From assembly GCA_046343015.1 (NCBI GenBank), contig JBKDOL010000103.1:1-64000 (forward strand): 64,000 bases of DNA, read 5' to 3'. This stretch comes from BJ22 sp021298375. GTDB lineage: Bacteria > Planctomycetota > Planctomycetia > Pirellulales > Pirellulaceae. This document shows, piece by piece, positions 18,144 to 27,062 of the stretch. The notes under the pieces are model-generated. The model saw only the letters and a program-made list of their open reading frames with translations, searched no databases and was not told the DNA's origin. Within the stretch, counting starts at the first letter, position 1; every line of letters starts with the position of its first letter. Position numbers and translations under genes: made by a program.

Positions 18144-19041
18144 TCTGAATTCGGCGTGGTCAAAGCCAGTGATTGAAATTAAAAACCTCAGCCGGAACTT
18201 CGACCAGAAGTGGGCTCTGCAAGATGTCTCGCTCGAGATTCCGCGGGGCGGAGTGTTCGGCTTGATCGGCAGTAATGGGGCGGGAAAGACGACGCTGATC
18301 AAGCACATTCTTGGCTCGCACTACGCTCAAACCGGCTCGGTTCAGGTCTTCGGCATGGACCCGGTTTCGCATCCCGTCGAGGTCCTCGGCCGACTCGGTT
18401 ATATGTCGGAGGATCGGGACCTTCCGGGCTGGATGCGAGTCGCCGAGATCTTGAACTATACCCGCGCGTTCTATCCCAGTTGGGATCAACCGTATGCAGA
18501 GGAGCTGCGGCAACTGTTTGACCTAAACCCCAAAGCGAGAATCCGCGACCTCTCGCGCGGCCAAGCGGCCCGGGTCTGCCTGCTGCTCGCGCTGGCGCAC
18601 CGCCCTGAACTCCTGGTACTCGACGAGCCCTCCTCGGGACTCGACCCTGTCGTTCGCCGCGACATTCTGGCGGCGATCGTCAGAACGATCGCCGAAGAAG
18701 GACGGACCGTCGTCTTCTCCTCACACCTCCTCGATGAAGTCGAGCGATTGGCGGATCGGATCGCCATCCTCCACGAGGGAAGAATTGTCCTTACCGAGCA
18801 ACTCGACGTGGTCCGAGAATCGTTTCACCGGGTCACGTTGCGCTTCGATGAGGCTTTGAGCGAACCGCCACCGATGCCCGGCGCGATTGAGCGCCAAGGA
18901 CGGGGGCAGGAGTGGACCTACCTTTGTCGAGCTGATCGCGAAGTGCTGCTTCAAGCCGCCAAGCGCTTGAGCGCCGCGGTGGTACAAGAATCCTCACCCA
19001 GCCTCGACGACATTTTTATCGGCACGGTAAACCGGAACTAA
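18136..19041 (+). CDS. ABC transporter ATP-binding protein (YtrB-like)
   Basis: A 301-residue ATPase. Walker A is GSNGAGKTT, the signature is LSRGQ, Walker B is LLVLDEPSSGLD, and the switch histidine is in FSSHLLDE. The C-terminal 80 residues form the usual extra domain of export-type ATPases. I chose ATG 18136, inside the 3' end of the GntR gene, because it gives the normal N-terminus and tight coupling. With the permease downstream it forms an exporter or a resistance/cell-envelope stress transporter of the Ytr/Bcr type; the substrate cannot be told. Confidence 0.94.
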   Translation: MDNLNSAWSKPVIEIKNLSRNFDQKWALQDVSLEIPRGGVFGLIGSNGAGKTTLIKHILGSHYAQTGSVQVFGMDPVSHPVEVLGRLGYMSEDRDLPGWMRVAEILNYTRAFYPSWDQPYAEELRQLFDLNPKARIRDLSRGQAARVCLLLALAHRPELLVLDEPSSGLDPVVRRDILAAIVRTIAEEGRTVVFSSHLLDEVERLADRIAILHEGRIVLTEQLDVVRESFHRVTLRFDEALSEPPPMPGAIERQGRGQEWTYLCRADREVLLQAAKRLSAAVVQESSPSLDDIFIGTVNRN

Positions 19042-19094
19042 AGCCTGGCCTCACCCCCCTCCAACTCGCCAATTCAGTACTCCGAGGTTCATTC

Positions 19095-20732
19095 ATGAAT
19101 ACCATCCCTGCGACGTTGACGTGGGAATATCTGGCTCGCAATCGCTGGACGTTGGCACTTCCTTTCCTGATCGCAGTTGCCACTGCGCTGCTGGTCCTGC
19201 TCCCACTGAAGAGCCTCGACTTTTCTCCTGATGCCCGCGAACTGGTCGGTCTCCAACTGGTTCTTCTTTGGGCCTTGCTCTTGATTGTCATTCTCGGTGT
19301 CTTCGAGTCTCAGGGAAGTCTGAAGCCTCTCTACACGAAACCTGTTTCGACGACTGGGTTGGTGAGTTACTTTTTCTGGGGCGGCGCGCTCTTGGTCGCC
19401 GCTGAAGTCGCTTTACTGATTTTCCTCTGCCGCTGGCTGCTCGGCAGCACTTGGCCATTCGCCGGCCCGATGCTCTTCGCGGTTGTCTTCTGGGGCTGGA
19501 CACAAGTGCTGTTTCGGGTCTCGATGCGAACGAATCTGTGGGTCCCCGCAACGCTGGTGATATTTGCGGCCCTCTTGTTCTGGTCGATGTACCGCCATGG
19601 CGCCGCGTTCAAAGAAGGGGGCATGATTGATCCATCGGTCCACTACTGGGCGACTCTGACAGGACTGGACATCCTCATCGCCATCGCTTCGCTGGTGCTA
19701 ACCTTCAGTTTGACCGCTTGGCGCGTGACTTGCGATCGCAGCGGTCGCCCCGCTTGGCCCGCGCTTGGGCACGCCCGGACTCACTGGCCCACAATCAAGT
19801 TAGAGAGTTCCCAGCCATTAAAAACCTTCGTTTCGGGGCAGAACGCTCATGAGTGGTTTGATTTTCAGAACAGAAATGTTTCGCTCCCTCGATTGGTCCT
19901 CGCGGAACTTTTACTGTTTTGGTTTATCGCCTTGGTGTTTTACCCTTTCTACGGCAACCTGAGGGTCAGTTGGCAAGTGGCCTTCAGCGGAACGTTGTTT
20001 GTCGTAATCACCCAGTTCGTGGCCGCCCTCTTCGTCCACCTCTCGGCCATGAAAGGTCACTCGGTACAAGATTATCAGGGAGCGGGGCGGGAACAGCGCC
20101 GCCGCAAACCGGTTCCTTTTGGAATCAGCCAATTCCTCACAGCCCTCCCGATCTCAACTCGCCAGATAGCCAGCGCGATGCTCCGTTCATCAGCCCGCGC
20201 GGCCGGGGGGGCAGCGATTCTTATCCTTGCCTCTTTCGTCATGCTCGGCGGCTTGAGTTGGATTGCGGGCGACGATGTTGGCCATCCAAGCGACTCCAAA
20301 TTCAATTTCTGGAAGTTCCCTTTCGCTATGACAGCCTGCTCGATGCTGCTGACTTTCATCGTCTTGAATCTGACTTGCCTCTACTCCCCGCGACAGGTGA
20401 GTTGGGAGCATTGGGTCTCTCCAACCTCGCTCCTTTTGTGCATGCTCACCCTTTGGAGTCCCGCTTTCCCATTCGTCTCCTGCAGTGTGGCAGCAGTCGC
20501 ACTGGTCGGTCTGGTGTTCGCGACCAGCAAGAGTTTAAAACTCGGCGATGTCTCGGCGTCCAACGCCTCGTTGCTTTGGCTGGCTGGAGCAGCAACGACG
20601 GTTGGCTTGGCCTGCTGCCTTCCTCCGGACGCGAGGTTATTCGGTGGCGTCTTGATCGCCACGCTGGTGATGCTCGCGTTGCTTCCCATCTTCTCAACCG
20701 CCGCAGCCTTGCGACTTCTTCGAACCGGCTGA
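19095..20732 (+). CDS. ABC transporter permease
   Basis: A 545-residue integral membrane protein with about 12 hydrophobic segments, for example ALPFLIAVATALLVLLPL near the N-terminus and LLWLAGAATTVGLACCL near the C-terminus. It starts 53 bases after the ATPase stop and must be its membrane partner. No conserved permease motif lets me name a substrate. The GntR-ATPase-permease order matches YtrA-B-C type operons. Confidence 0.85.
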   Translation: MNTIPATLTWEYLARNRWTLALPFLIAVATALLVLLPLKSLDFSPDARELVGLQLVLLWALLLIVILGVFESQGSLKPLYTKPVSTTGLVSYFFWGGALLVAAEVALLIFLCRWLLGSTWPFAGPMLFAVVFWGWTQVLFRVSMRTNLWVPATLVIFAALLFWSMYRHGAAFKEGGMIDPSVHYWATLTGLDILIAIASLVLTFSLTAWRVTCDRSGRPAWPALGHARTHWPTIKLESSQPLKTFVSGQNAHEWFDFQNRNVSLPRLVLAELLLFWFIALVFYPFYGNLRVSWQVAFSGTLFVVITQFVAALFVHLSAMKGHSVQDYQGAGREQRRRKPVPFGISQFLTALPISTRQIASAMLRSSARAAGGAAILILASFVMLGGLSWIAGDDVGHPSDSKFNFWKFPFAMTACSMLLTFIVLNLTCLYSPRQVSWEHWVSPTSLLLCMLTLWSPAFPFVSCSVAAVALVGLVFATSKSLKLGDVSASNASLLWLAGAATTVGLACCLPPDARLFGGVLIATLVMLALLPIFSTAAALRLLRTG

Positions 20733-20971
20733 AAGCGAAATACCGTCTGGTCCGCTGGTGGCTGCCTCGCTTGATTCTGTCAGCGCGTTACGACACCGCT
20801 GACTGCTGCTCTGTTCGTATTAACCAAGCTGAAAGGTACACTCCTGAAACCAAACCCAGGTGCGGATGACACCGGAGCCGCTAAGCGAAACAGCTCCTGC
20901 CCACATGAGGCGTTGGTTTTTGATTTTGTCCCCGGCCGTTTTTGCCTCGAAGATACGCCTCGCTTTCCTCT

Positions 20972-21243
20972 TTAAGTGCTGTCCTGGCTCGATCGGCAGC
21001 CTCGGCTGATTCTTGAAGGTACCGTCGCCAACCACTTGGAACTTTGTCCCGCAGGTGCCCGGGGACCAAATGAAAGGTCCGTGCTGCCGTCATGGCTCTG
21101 CGCCGGCTTGTCTCTCGAGCCGAGCGAAGGAAAGGGCTGGCCATGCGTTAGGCCCAAGGCGTATGCATCTGCGTCCCAGAAGCCAGGAACACGAGGGCGA
21201 CCGCGGCTGCAAACAGCGTTCGGAGATGGGGAAATGTTTGCAT
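20972..21243 (-). pseudogene. Decayed second DUF1254/DUF1214 gene
   Basis: An ATG at 21243 with a GGAG ribosome site opens a normal-looking signal peptide (TLFAAAVALVFLASG) that stops after 31 residues at 21148. Directly downstream, in another frame, the sequence reads DGSTDLSFGPRAPAGQSSKW and LATVP. This matches the C-terminal DUF1214 block of the intact neighbour (DGSVDLYFGPEAPSG...NWIQTLP). So a paralogue has lost its middle by deletion and is frameshifted. It lies 99 bases downstream of the intact gene, on the same strand. Confidence 0.7.
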
Positions 21244-21341
21244 TGATGTCTCCGGCCAACGAGGGGGAGGGTCGCGCGGGATGAGCCGGTACCCAGCGGG
21301 CGGCCGAATCGACCGCCACGGCTGGGCAAACAACTTGCAGA

Positions 21342-22814
21342 TTACTTGACCCGTTCGATGTCCGGCAAAACCCACGACCGATCGAAGTAGGCCTGAGTCG
21401 GGCCGTAAAGCCGGAAGTAAGAAAACCAACCTTTGCCCGGGAGCGTCTGAATCCAGTTGCTCTTTGGCTTTCCACTGGGAGCCTCGGGCCCAAAGTAGAG
21501 GTCGACCGAGCCATCCTCATTCTTGACGATGTCGTTGCGCGAGGACCGATCGGGCTGGACTCCGGTATCGACAAAACAGCGGGTTTCGTTGTCATACACG
21601 GTGACCGACCAGAACTGGGCGACCGGGGCGTCCTTGGGAACCCGGAGGTGATACGTGTTGCTGCCGTTCAGCCAATTGCCTTCGCTGTCCTTCGCGGCCT
21701 CAAGGTAGAGTTGGCCGAATCCAACCGTCCGCCCCATCATGCCTGTAGAAACACCCACGGCTTCGTAGAACCAGGAGGAACGCTCATCGAATTGCGTGTG
21801 ATGCGGGGCTTCCTGGCTGGTCTCGTTCAAGAAAAGCGAAATATCCCAATGCTTTCCCGGCCACACGGTGGCTCCTTCAAACCGCTTCTCGTAGGCAATC
21901 GTGCGAGCCATCACCTCTCCGGCCAGAGCGGCCTCTTCCAAAATCTTCTTTTGTCTCGCAGTCGGTGCAAAGGGTTTGCCCTTTTCGATGCCCAAAGGCT
22001 GCAGCATCCCCATCACCATCCGATCCCGCTCGTGCACGGGTTCTTCGTTGATGATCTTGGCGAGCCCCTCCCAATAAGCGAGCCCGCGCGGCTGCATGCC
22101 GCTCCACTTGCGACCGTTCGGAGAGACATGGCGAGTCGGCGGCGGATTTTCCCGCTGGCTGTAGGGATAAATCTTCAAGCCGTCGATCAGTGCTCGCGCC
22201 TTGACTGCATCAGGGTCCAGTGCGCGGTGGCCTGACCACATATTCACCGTGGGCGAACGGAACACGAAATACCCCTCCGGTTTCATGTCAGGATCGTCAG
22301 GACCGAGGATCAGGTACTTGCCCCCGGCGCCTTTGTCCGGCCCGGTCTGTCCGGAGTCGGTGATGGGCCGCTGCCAGAAGTCGACAAAACCTCCCGCAGT
22401 CGCGCCCGCTGGAACTTCAAACACCAGCGGTCCGGTTTCCTTCAAATTGGGAAATGCCATGATGTAGGGAGTCGTCGCGTTAGCGGTGAGCAGCCCTAAC
22501 TTGTCTTGAAAGGTGAGGTAGTCAACGTAGTCGCACTTGCCTGCGTCAAACTTGGTCAGGTGCTCGTTTTGCCACTGCTGCATGGCCATCAGCGGCAAGG
22601 CCCAGAGATAAGCCTGACAGGCTCGCTGGTAGTCAATGTCGTCAAAAACTTTTTCGACCGTGGCATTGCTGGGGTAACCATTCTCAAGTTCGAGCTTGCC
22701 GGACCTGGTTTCGACACTGCCGTTGGTTGGCAAATCCTGCGCATCGACCGCCGTGGATGCGAAAACAACTCCCAAAACCGTCGCGAGGCCAAGGATTCGG
22801 TGGACGTTTCTCAT
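21342..22814 (-). CDS. DUF1254/DUF1214 exported protein
   Basis: A 490-residue protein. ATG 22814 gives a clean signal peptide (residues 1-26, ending VDAQ); a GTG-type start 21 bases upstream is less likely. DUF1254 occupies roughly the N-terminal half (YLWALPLMAMQQW, then TPYIMAFPNLKETGPLVFEV and GFVDFWQRPITDSGQTGPD). DUF1214 is the C-terminal part (FWSVTVYDNETRCFV, then DGSVDLYFGPEAPSG and GWFSYFRLYGPTQAYFDRSW). The family is large and widespread, and its enzymatic role is not established. It stands alone, with the remains of a paralogue immediately downstream. Confidence 0.92.
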   Translation of the reverse strand: MRNVHRILGLATVLGVVFASTAVDAQDLPTNGSVETRSGKLELENGYPSNATVEKVFDDIDYQRACQAYLWALPLMAMQQWQNEHLTKFDAGKCDYVDYLTFQDKLGLLTANATTPYIMAFPNLKETGPLVFEVPAGATAGGFVDFWQRPITDSGQTGPDKGAGGKYLILGPDDPDMKPEGYFVFRSPTVNMWSGHRALDPDAVKARALIDGLKIYPYSQRENPPPTRHVSPNGRKWSGMQPRGLAYWEGLAKIINEEPVHERDRMVMGMLQPLGIEKGKPFAPTARQKKILEEAALAGEVMARTIAYEKRFEGATVWPGKHWDISLFLNETSQEAPHHTQFDERSSWFYEAVGVSTGMMGRTVGFGQLYLEAAKDSEGNWLNGSNTYHLRVPKDAPVAQFWSVTVYDNETRCFVDTGVQPDRSSRNDIVKNEDGSVDLYFGPEAPSGKPKSNWIQTLPGKGWFSYFRLYGPTQAYFDRSWVLPDIERVK

Positions 22815-23107
22815 GGATAACAAACCAGTGCTCAAGAAGGTTAAGAATCAAATTCAGCGAAAGCGGTCGAAAGCAAGTCACCAATGAAGGCAACTCCATC
22901 AAACCGGTAGTCGCAATCTGCCGGAACGGCTGACCAAGGTCAAGTACTGACAGCGACTCAGTGGAGAATTTGCCCGAAAGGCCAAGCCTGCAAAGATGAA
23001 ACAGGGAGGTACCAATCATGAATTATCCCCACCCCCTTTTCTTGCTCTTGAAAACGGGTGGTAACGCGATAGGGTACTAACGACCCGCTCCTCAAAGATT
23101 TGATTCT

Positions 23108-23362
23108 ATGTACGACACTACGGACACTTCCCCAGAGGCCGAGGAAGTTCAGGTGGCTTTATTGCGAGCCATGTCCGGACGCGATCGCGTTCGCCAGACA
23201 TGCGCCCTGACCAGCCATCTGCGAAAAATGGCGTTCGATGCGATTCGAAAGCGATTTCCCGAAATGGATGCCAGCGAGATCCAGCTTGCGTTCATCGAGC
23301 TGACTTATGGCAAGTCGCTCTCCGATGCAATCCGAGGCCAAAGCAAGGGAGCTTCGGAGTAA
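23108..23362 (+). CDS. Small helical partner of nucleotidyltransferase
   Basis: An 84-residue helical protein without membrane segments (VQVALLRAMSGRDRVRQTC, then AFDAIRKRFPEMDASEIQLA, ending in a YGKSLSDAIRG helix). Small proteins of this shape, with a Leu-rich N-terminal helix followed by Arg-Lys-x-Phe-P, are commonly encoded directly before nucleotidyltransferase-like genes. That is the case here, with the next gene starting within about 15 bases. It may be the antitoxin or antitoxin-like member of a two-gene unit, but I know of no experimental assignment. Confidence 0.7.
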   Translation: MYDTTDTSPEAEEVQVALLRAMSGRDRVRQTCALTSHLRKMAFDAIRKRFPEMDASEIQLAFIELTYGKSLSDAIRGQSKGASE

Positions 23363-23376
23363 CGCAGCCAGACGAC

Positions 23377-24021
23377 TTGATCGACGCACTCGAACCAGTC
23401 GTAAAAATCTTCCACGAGCTTGGAATTCGGCATTTCATTGGAGGTTCGATTGCGAGCTCCTTTCATGGCGCAACTCGCTCGACCATGGACGTCGATGTTG
23501 TCTGCGATTTGACAGGGGCACAAGTTGCCCCTTTTGTGTCACGACTCAGCAAAGATTTCTACGTCAGCCAAACCGCTGTCGAGAACGCGGTTCGAAACAA
23601 GTCCGGTTTCAACCTCATCCACCTCCCCACCGCCTTCAAAGTGGATATTTTTATCAGCCGTGGACGTCCGTTCGATGACGACTCGATGCGCCGGGCAACC
23701 AGGGAAAGTATCGGTACGATTAGATCCCTGGAGGTTCCGATCGCGACTGCGGAAGACTCGATCGTCAGTAAGCTGGAGTGCAATCGCCTCACTGATGAAA
23801 CGTCCCAACGCCAATGGAATGATGTCACGCGATTAGTGCATTTGCTGGGTAATCAACTCGATTTTGCCTACCTTGGCCGGGCTGCGGATGCGGTCGGAGT
23901 CAGCGATTTGCTTGATCGGCTGTTATACCAAGGCCAGGTTTTAACGGCTTCCTGCAGAACAGCGAGACCACATCAAGACGACTGCCCTGAAGTGCTCAGG
24001 GTTACTGCCATTACCTGCTAA
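23377..24021 (+). CDS. Nucleotidyltransferase-fold protein (AbiEii/MNT-like)
   Basis: About 214 residues. The nucleotidyltransferase core is GGSIASSFHGATRSTMDVDV: the Gly-Ser motif at residues 23-24 and the two metal-binding Asp at 38 and 40. It is followed by KVDIF, which would supply the third acidic residue, and by SIVSKLEC. No ATG or GTG is available. TTG at 23377 is the best start, though the coding pattern begins about five codons earlier (TQPDD), right at the stop of the preceding gene, so a non-canonical start is possible. The last 35 residues look unrelated to the family and may be a frameshifted tail. Its role in a toxin-antitoxin or defence unit is inferred. Confidence 0.7.
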   Translation: MIDALEPVVKIFHELGIRHFIGGSIASSFHGATRSTMDVDVVCDLTGAQVAPFVSRLSKDFYVSQTAVENAVRNKSGFNLIHLPTAFKVDIFISRGRPFDDDSMRRATRESIGTIRSLEVPIATAEDSIVSKLECNRLTDETSQRQWNDVTRLVHLLGNQLDFAYLGRAADAVGVSDLLDRLLYQGQVLTASCRTARPHQDDCPEVLRVTAITC

Positions 24022-24187
24022 CCATCGATGCCGACTTTGAGCGGGCGGCCGGGGGCAAAAACTGCACGGGAAGAGCGGTGCAGATTCCGGTGCAGGCACA
24101 AGAAACTTCCTGCAACAAGGAGTGGCCAGAAGACGGAAACCGCGAGATTTCCAAAGAAAACGAGACGCTGCACTCTGGTGCAACGCC

Positions 24188-24213
24188 TCAAAGCGGAGAG
24201 GACAGGATTCGAA
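24188..24213 (+). repeat. Direct repeat of the tRNA-Ser 3' end (putative att site)
   Basis: These 26 bases are identical to 31953-31978, which include the last 20 bases of the tRNA-Ser(GCT) gene (core GGAGAGGACAGGATTCGAA) and 6 bases beyond its 3' end. The copy lies in the same orientation. No other part of a tRNA follows it. The geometry is that of attL/attR around an element inserted at the tRNA 3' end. Confidence 0.75.
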
Positions 24214-24298
24214 TAACCAACGAAATCGCGGGGAAACTCGCACTTCGACATCACGCGCGACGCGAAATCCGACGCGCGCCCACTGTGGAGAATCTCAT

Positions 24299-24327
24299 TT
24301 GACTTGCGGGCTAGATGCGTATACACT
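24299..24327 (+). promoter_or_regulatory. Promoter of the AbrB/Doc operon
   Basis: TTGACT (24299-24304), a 17-base spacer and TACACT (24322-24327) form a good sigma70-type promoter. It ends 30 bases before the antitoxin ATG, which has AGGGAG as ribosome site. Confidence 0.65.
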
Positions 24328-24357
24328 TTGGTATCACATCTTTAGGGAGATACATCA

Positions 24358-24585
24358 ATGCAAAAGATGCTAATTAAGCACGGTAACAGCTTGGCACTTG
24401 TAATCGATAAGCCGATTCTTGAGCTCCTGCAGATTTCCCAGGACACTCCGCTGGAGATCAGCACCAATGGAGATTATTTGTTAGTGAAGCCTTGCCGGGA
24501 TCCAGACCGAAAAAAGAGACTCAAACAGAGCCTTAAGACCATCAATGGGAAATTCGCAGACGATCTTCGCAAGTTGGCTGAGTGA
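24358..24585 (+). CDS. AbrB/MazE-type antitoxin
   Basis: A 75-residue protein with the swapped-hairpin AbrB fold pattern: a short strand MLIKHGNSLALVIDK (Lys-x-Gly-Asn-Ser is diagnostic of MazE/AbrB), then LEISTNGDYLLVKP. The C-terminal helix is basic and would wrap the toxin. Such antitoxins bind their own promoter. The stop TGA overlaps the ATG of the Doc gene (TGATG), so the two are translationally coupled. Confidence 0.88.
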   Translation: MQKMLIKHGNSLALVIDKPILELLQISQDTPLEISTNGDYLLVKPCRDPDRKKRLKQSLKTINGKFADDLRKLAE

Positions 24586-24982
24586 TGACTTCGATTGAGT
24601 TTCTTGAGCTTTCGGACATCCTTGAGATTCATGCCGATCAGATATTTCACTACGGCGGTACCATTGAATTGCGCGATGCAGGAATACTCGAATCGGCGAT
24701 TGAGCAACCTAGGGCGACGTTTGGAGGGCAATTCCTGCACGCCTTTCCCTTCGAGATGGCTGCGGCGTATCTGTTTCATATCGTCAACAACCATCCCTTT
24801 GTCGACGGGAACAAAAGAACCGGAACCGTCGCAGCTCTCGTGTTTTTAGACTGGAATAATATCGATTTCAATTGCCACGAGGGAGAGCTGGGGAATTGAC
24901 ACTGGCCGTCGCCACTGGAAATCGTACTAAGAAAGAGATTGCTGCATTCTTTCAACAACGATCATCTTGGAAATCGACCTAG
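24585..24982 (+). pseudogene. Doc/Fic-type toxin with a frameshift
   Basis: Residues 1-104 read as a Doc (death-on-curing) protein: LRDAGILESAIEQPRATFGG and the Fic motif HPFVDGNKRTG at 70-80, complete for phosphoryl/AMP transfer. The frame then stops at 24897. A shift by one base at GGG 24891-24893 restores the expected family ending: GELTLAVATGNRTKKEIAAF, finishing at TAG 24980. One missing G in a GGGG run explains everything. It could be a natural inactivating mutation, a -1 ribosomal frameshift or a sequencing error. The catalytic motif itself is upstream of the break. Confidence 0.8.
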
Positions 24983-25714
24983 GTAGTTCTCATTTCCGAG
25001 AGGTTCTCGGCAACAAGGATCCGCAAGTGGATCCAGCTCGCTAGGCAATTCATGCACGATGCGGTTGACTGGAAGATCATCGAAGAAAACCCATTCCTCA
25101 AGGTAAAGCCCCAAAAGAGCTCGGTGAAGGTCAACGAGTTTGTCCCTCGGGAAGTCGTCGACAAGCTAATGAAGAAAGCCAACCCAGTTTGGCAAGTGAT
25201 CCTGGGGCTGAGTCGCTACGGCGGGCTTCGGACACCCTCGGAAACGCTATCGCTACGTTGGGAAGACATCGACTGGGAAATGAACCGAATGAGCATCCCA
25301 GAGCCAAAGGTCGAGCATCACGAAGGCCGTGGCATTCGCAGTTGCCCGATCTTCCCGGAGCTGAGACCGATCCTCGACGAAGCCTTCGAGATCTTCGGCG
25401 ATAAGAGCGAATATGTGGTTGCCGCGCCGCAGTATCGAGCTGCCGCCAACACGGCGATGGGTTGGAAGAACTCGAACCTACGGACCGAGATGACGCGACT
25501 CTTGCGCCGCGCCGGAGTTTCGGGTTGGCCACGATTGTTCCACTCGATGCGAGCTAGCAGACAAACAGAGCTGCAGCGTGAGTTCCCACTGCACGTGGTT
25601 TGCTCCTGGCTTGGCAACTCGCCACGCATCGCTCAGCAGAGCTACCTGCTGGTCACCGAGGACGATTTTGCCAAGGCGGCTGGAGTGGCGAAGGTGACGG
25701 TGGAGGTTAGGTGA
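24983..25714 (+). pseudogene. Tyrosine recombinase/integrase, 5'-truncated
   Basis: The catalytic domain of a phage-type integrase is present: Arg in YGGLRTPSE, His and Arg in LFHSMRAS, and Tyr in SPRIAQQSYLL. The His usually found before the Tyr is Asn here (LGNS), which is common in related planctomycete integrases. The frame is open and homologous-looking from 24983 (SATRIRKWIQLARQF), directly after the Doc stop. However, the N-terminal arm-binding part and a proper start are gone; the first ATG is at 25052. The gene is therefore a remnant, about 240 codons of an expected 350-400. Confidence 0.75.
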
Positions 25715-25737
25715 ATCGGTTGTTAGGGGAGCGTGCC

Positions 25738-25959
25738 CTATACCTTACGTGACAGGAGGAATACATCTTCCCAATCCGCCGAGCCGGGTTCGATGAATAC
25801 CCGCCCACATCGTTCACAGACGATCATGAAGCCCGCAACGTTAACACCCCAATTAACGATCTCATCGCCTTCGACCAGTGCTTTCACCATTGCACGATCG
25901 CGGCTGTGAAGAACGCGGTCGCCGACGCAAACTTCGGATTGGTCGGGATAAAACAGCAT
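25738..25959 (-). CDS. Small conserved hypothetical protein
   Basis: A 73-residue protein with a CVGDRVLHSRDRAMVKALVE strand pattern and GVNVAGFMIVCERCGRVFIE, ending FLLSRK. It resembles short planctomycete proteins that begin with a Val-Gly-Asp-Arg-Val strand and end near a 'vFls' segment. No function is known. ATG start at 25959. It sits in the accessory segment between the integrase remnant and the terminase remnant. Confidence 0.6.
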   Translation of the reverse strand: MLFYPDQSEVCVGDRVLHSRDRAMVKALVEGDEIVNWGVNVAGFMIVCERCGRVFIEPGSADWEDVFLLSRKV

Positions 25960-25989
25960 GTTGGCACAAATGGTGTTATATGGTTCAGT

Positions 25990-26262
25990 CTATCGCTCGA
26001 AAACATGGTGCCGATCTGAGCGAACAAGATGCGCTTCTTTTGGAGTCACGATGCGCATTCCATTTTCTTCGGCCGGCCATTGGTCTTTCCAGGTCGACGC
26101 CATAGTTCGCTTTCGCGACGTTTGACCAGCGTCCATCGCAAGCTGAATTGCCGATCGCTCGTCGTAGTTAAATCGCTCGGGCCAAGCGACCACGGCTCCC
26201 TCATCCATCTCGTCACGATTGTCAGCGCAGAACGCAGTGGCTAGTTCGATATGCCACCACGC
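25990..26262 (-). pseudogene. Phage terminase large subunit-like fragment
   Basis: The frame is open from 26262 without a start codon until 26208. It begins ELATAFCADNRDEMDEGAVV, AWPERFN and DERSAIQLAM, which resembles the segment of large terminase subunits around 'MdaGAvvaWPeRfn-deLSAiQhaMn'. After that the sequence no longer matches. I treat it as a remnant of a prophage gene. The call rests on recall of a family pattern, so confidence is low. Confidence 0.4.
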
Positions 26263-26417
26263 TCACACCAACCTCGGCAAGTCAATTGTCGAAATGACGA
26301 GCCCTGATCCCTATGCCCGCGAAAGCAAGCCCACCCAGGGAAACGATAACCAATCGGGTGCGTTGAGGTTCCCCATCTCCCGTGGTCTCGCGAAAGTCCG
26401 TGCCCGTGTCACAGCGT

Positions 26418-27062
26418 TTACTTCTTTTCCTTGAACAGCAACTCATTTGCGGCGAAGTCGTCGGTGCCTTCCTTATCTTTCGTCATGAAGAACCCAACTG
26501 GCGTTCGCGTGGTGAGGCCGACGATGTGCCACACGTCCTTTTCCTTCGGGTCAGGCACCATCACAAGCGTCCGGCCAACATTGTCCTTTGGAATCAGGGC
26601 GGCAATCGCCTCGGCCACTGGCTTCGCGACAGGCGCGAGCTTCACCATAGCGCCGTAGAGGGCGGTACGGTCTTCTTCGTTGTAAGAGGCGTAAATCACA
26701 CCCTGCTCTTTCTCAGAAGTCTTCTCCGCTTTCATTGTCGCCTCGAATTCCTTTTCCCCCAGCCCTGCGACCAGAACTCGTTGCCGGCGGAAGAACTCGA
26801 CGAACTTCTCGTCGCGGTCGGACACCACGACGATGTCCTTGCTCGGATTCGTCAGCGTGAAGTACATGGGTTTCTTCTCGGTTGGCTTCGGATCGTCGGC
26901 CGAAATGACGGCCGTGCGATCGGGCGGAGCCTTCGCGAAGCCCCCGCTGGCATACGCAACCCCGGCTCCCAGCCCGGCCAGCTCCATGACGACACCCGCG
27001 AACCAAACGACGAGCGCGAGCACGGTCGCCACCAAGAAGAGCCACATATTCTTTCGCTTCAT
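26418..27062 (-). CDS. Membrane-anchored hypothetical protein
   Basis: About 214 residues from ATG 27062 (MKRKNMWLFLVATVLALVVW). It has one N-terminal membrane helix or uncleaved signal, then a soluble domain with several Lys/Glu-rich helices (EKEFEATMKAEKTSEKEQGV) and a final strand VWHIVGLTTRTPVGFFM. The frame continues far upstream, but that part lacks coding character. I do not recognise the family. It lies inside the tRNA-Ser bounded segment. Confidence 0.6.
   Translation of the reverse strand: MKRKNMWLFLVATVLALVVWFAGVVMELAGLGAGVAYASGGFAKAPPDRTAVISADDPKPTEKKPMYFTLTNPSKDIVVVSDRDEKFVEFFRRQRVLVAGLGEKEFEATMKAEKTSEKEQGVIYASYNEEDRTALYGAMVKLAPVAKPVAEAIAALIPKDNVGRTLVMVPDPKEKDVWHIVGLTTRTPVGFFMTKDKEGTDDFAANELLFKEKK

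Noticed and set aside
23021..23045. Further copy of the palindromic repeat (CCCCACCCCCTTTTC)
   Set aside because: Only a C-rich half is present with no matching arm, so it cannot be told from chance.
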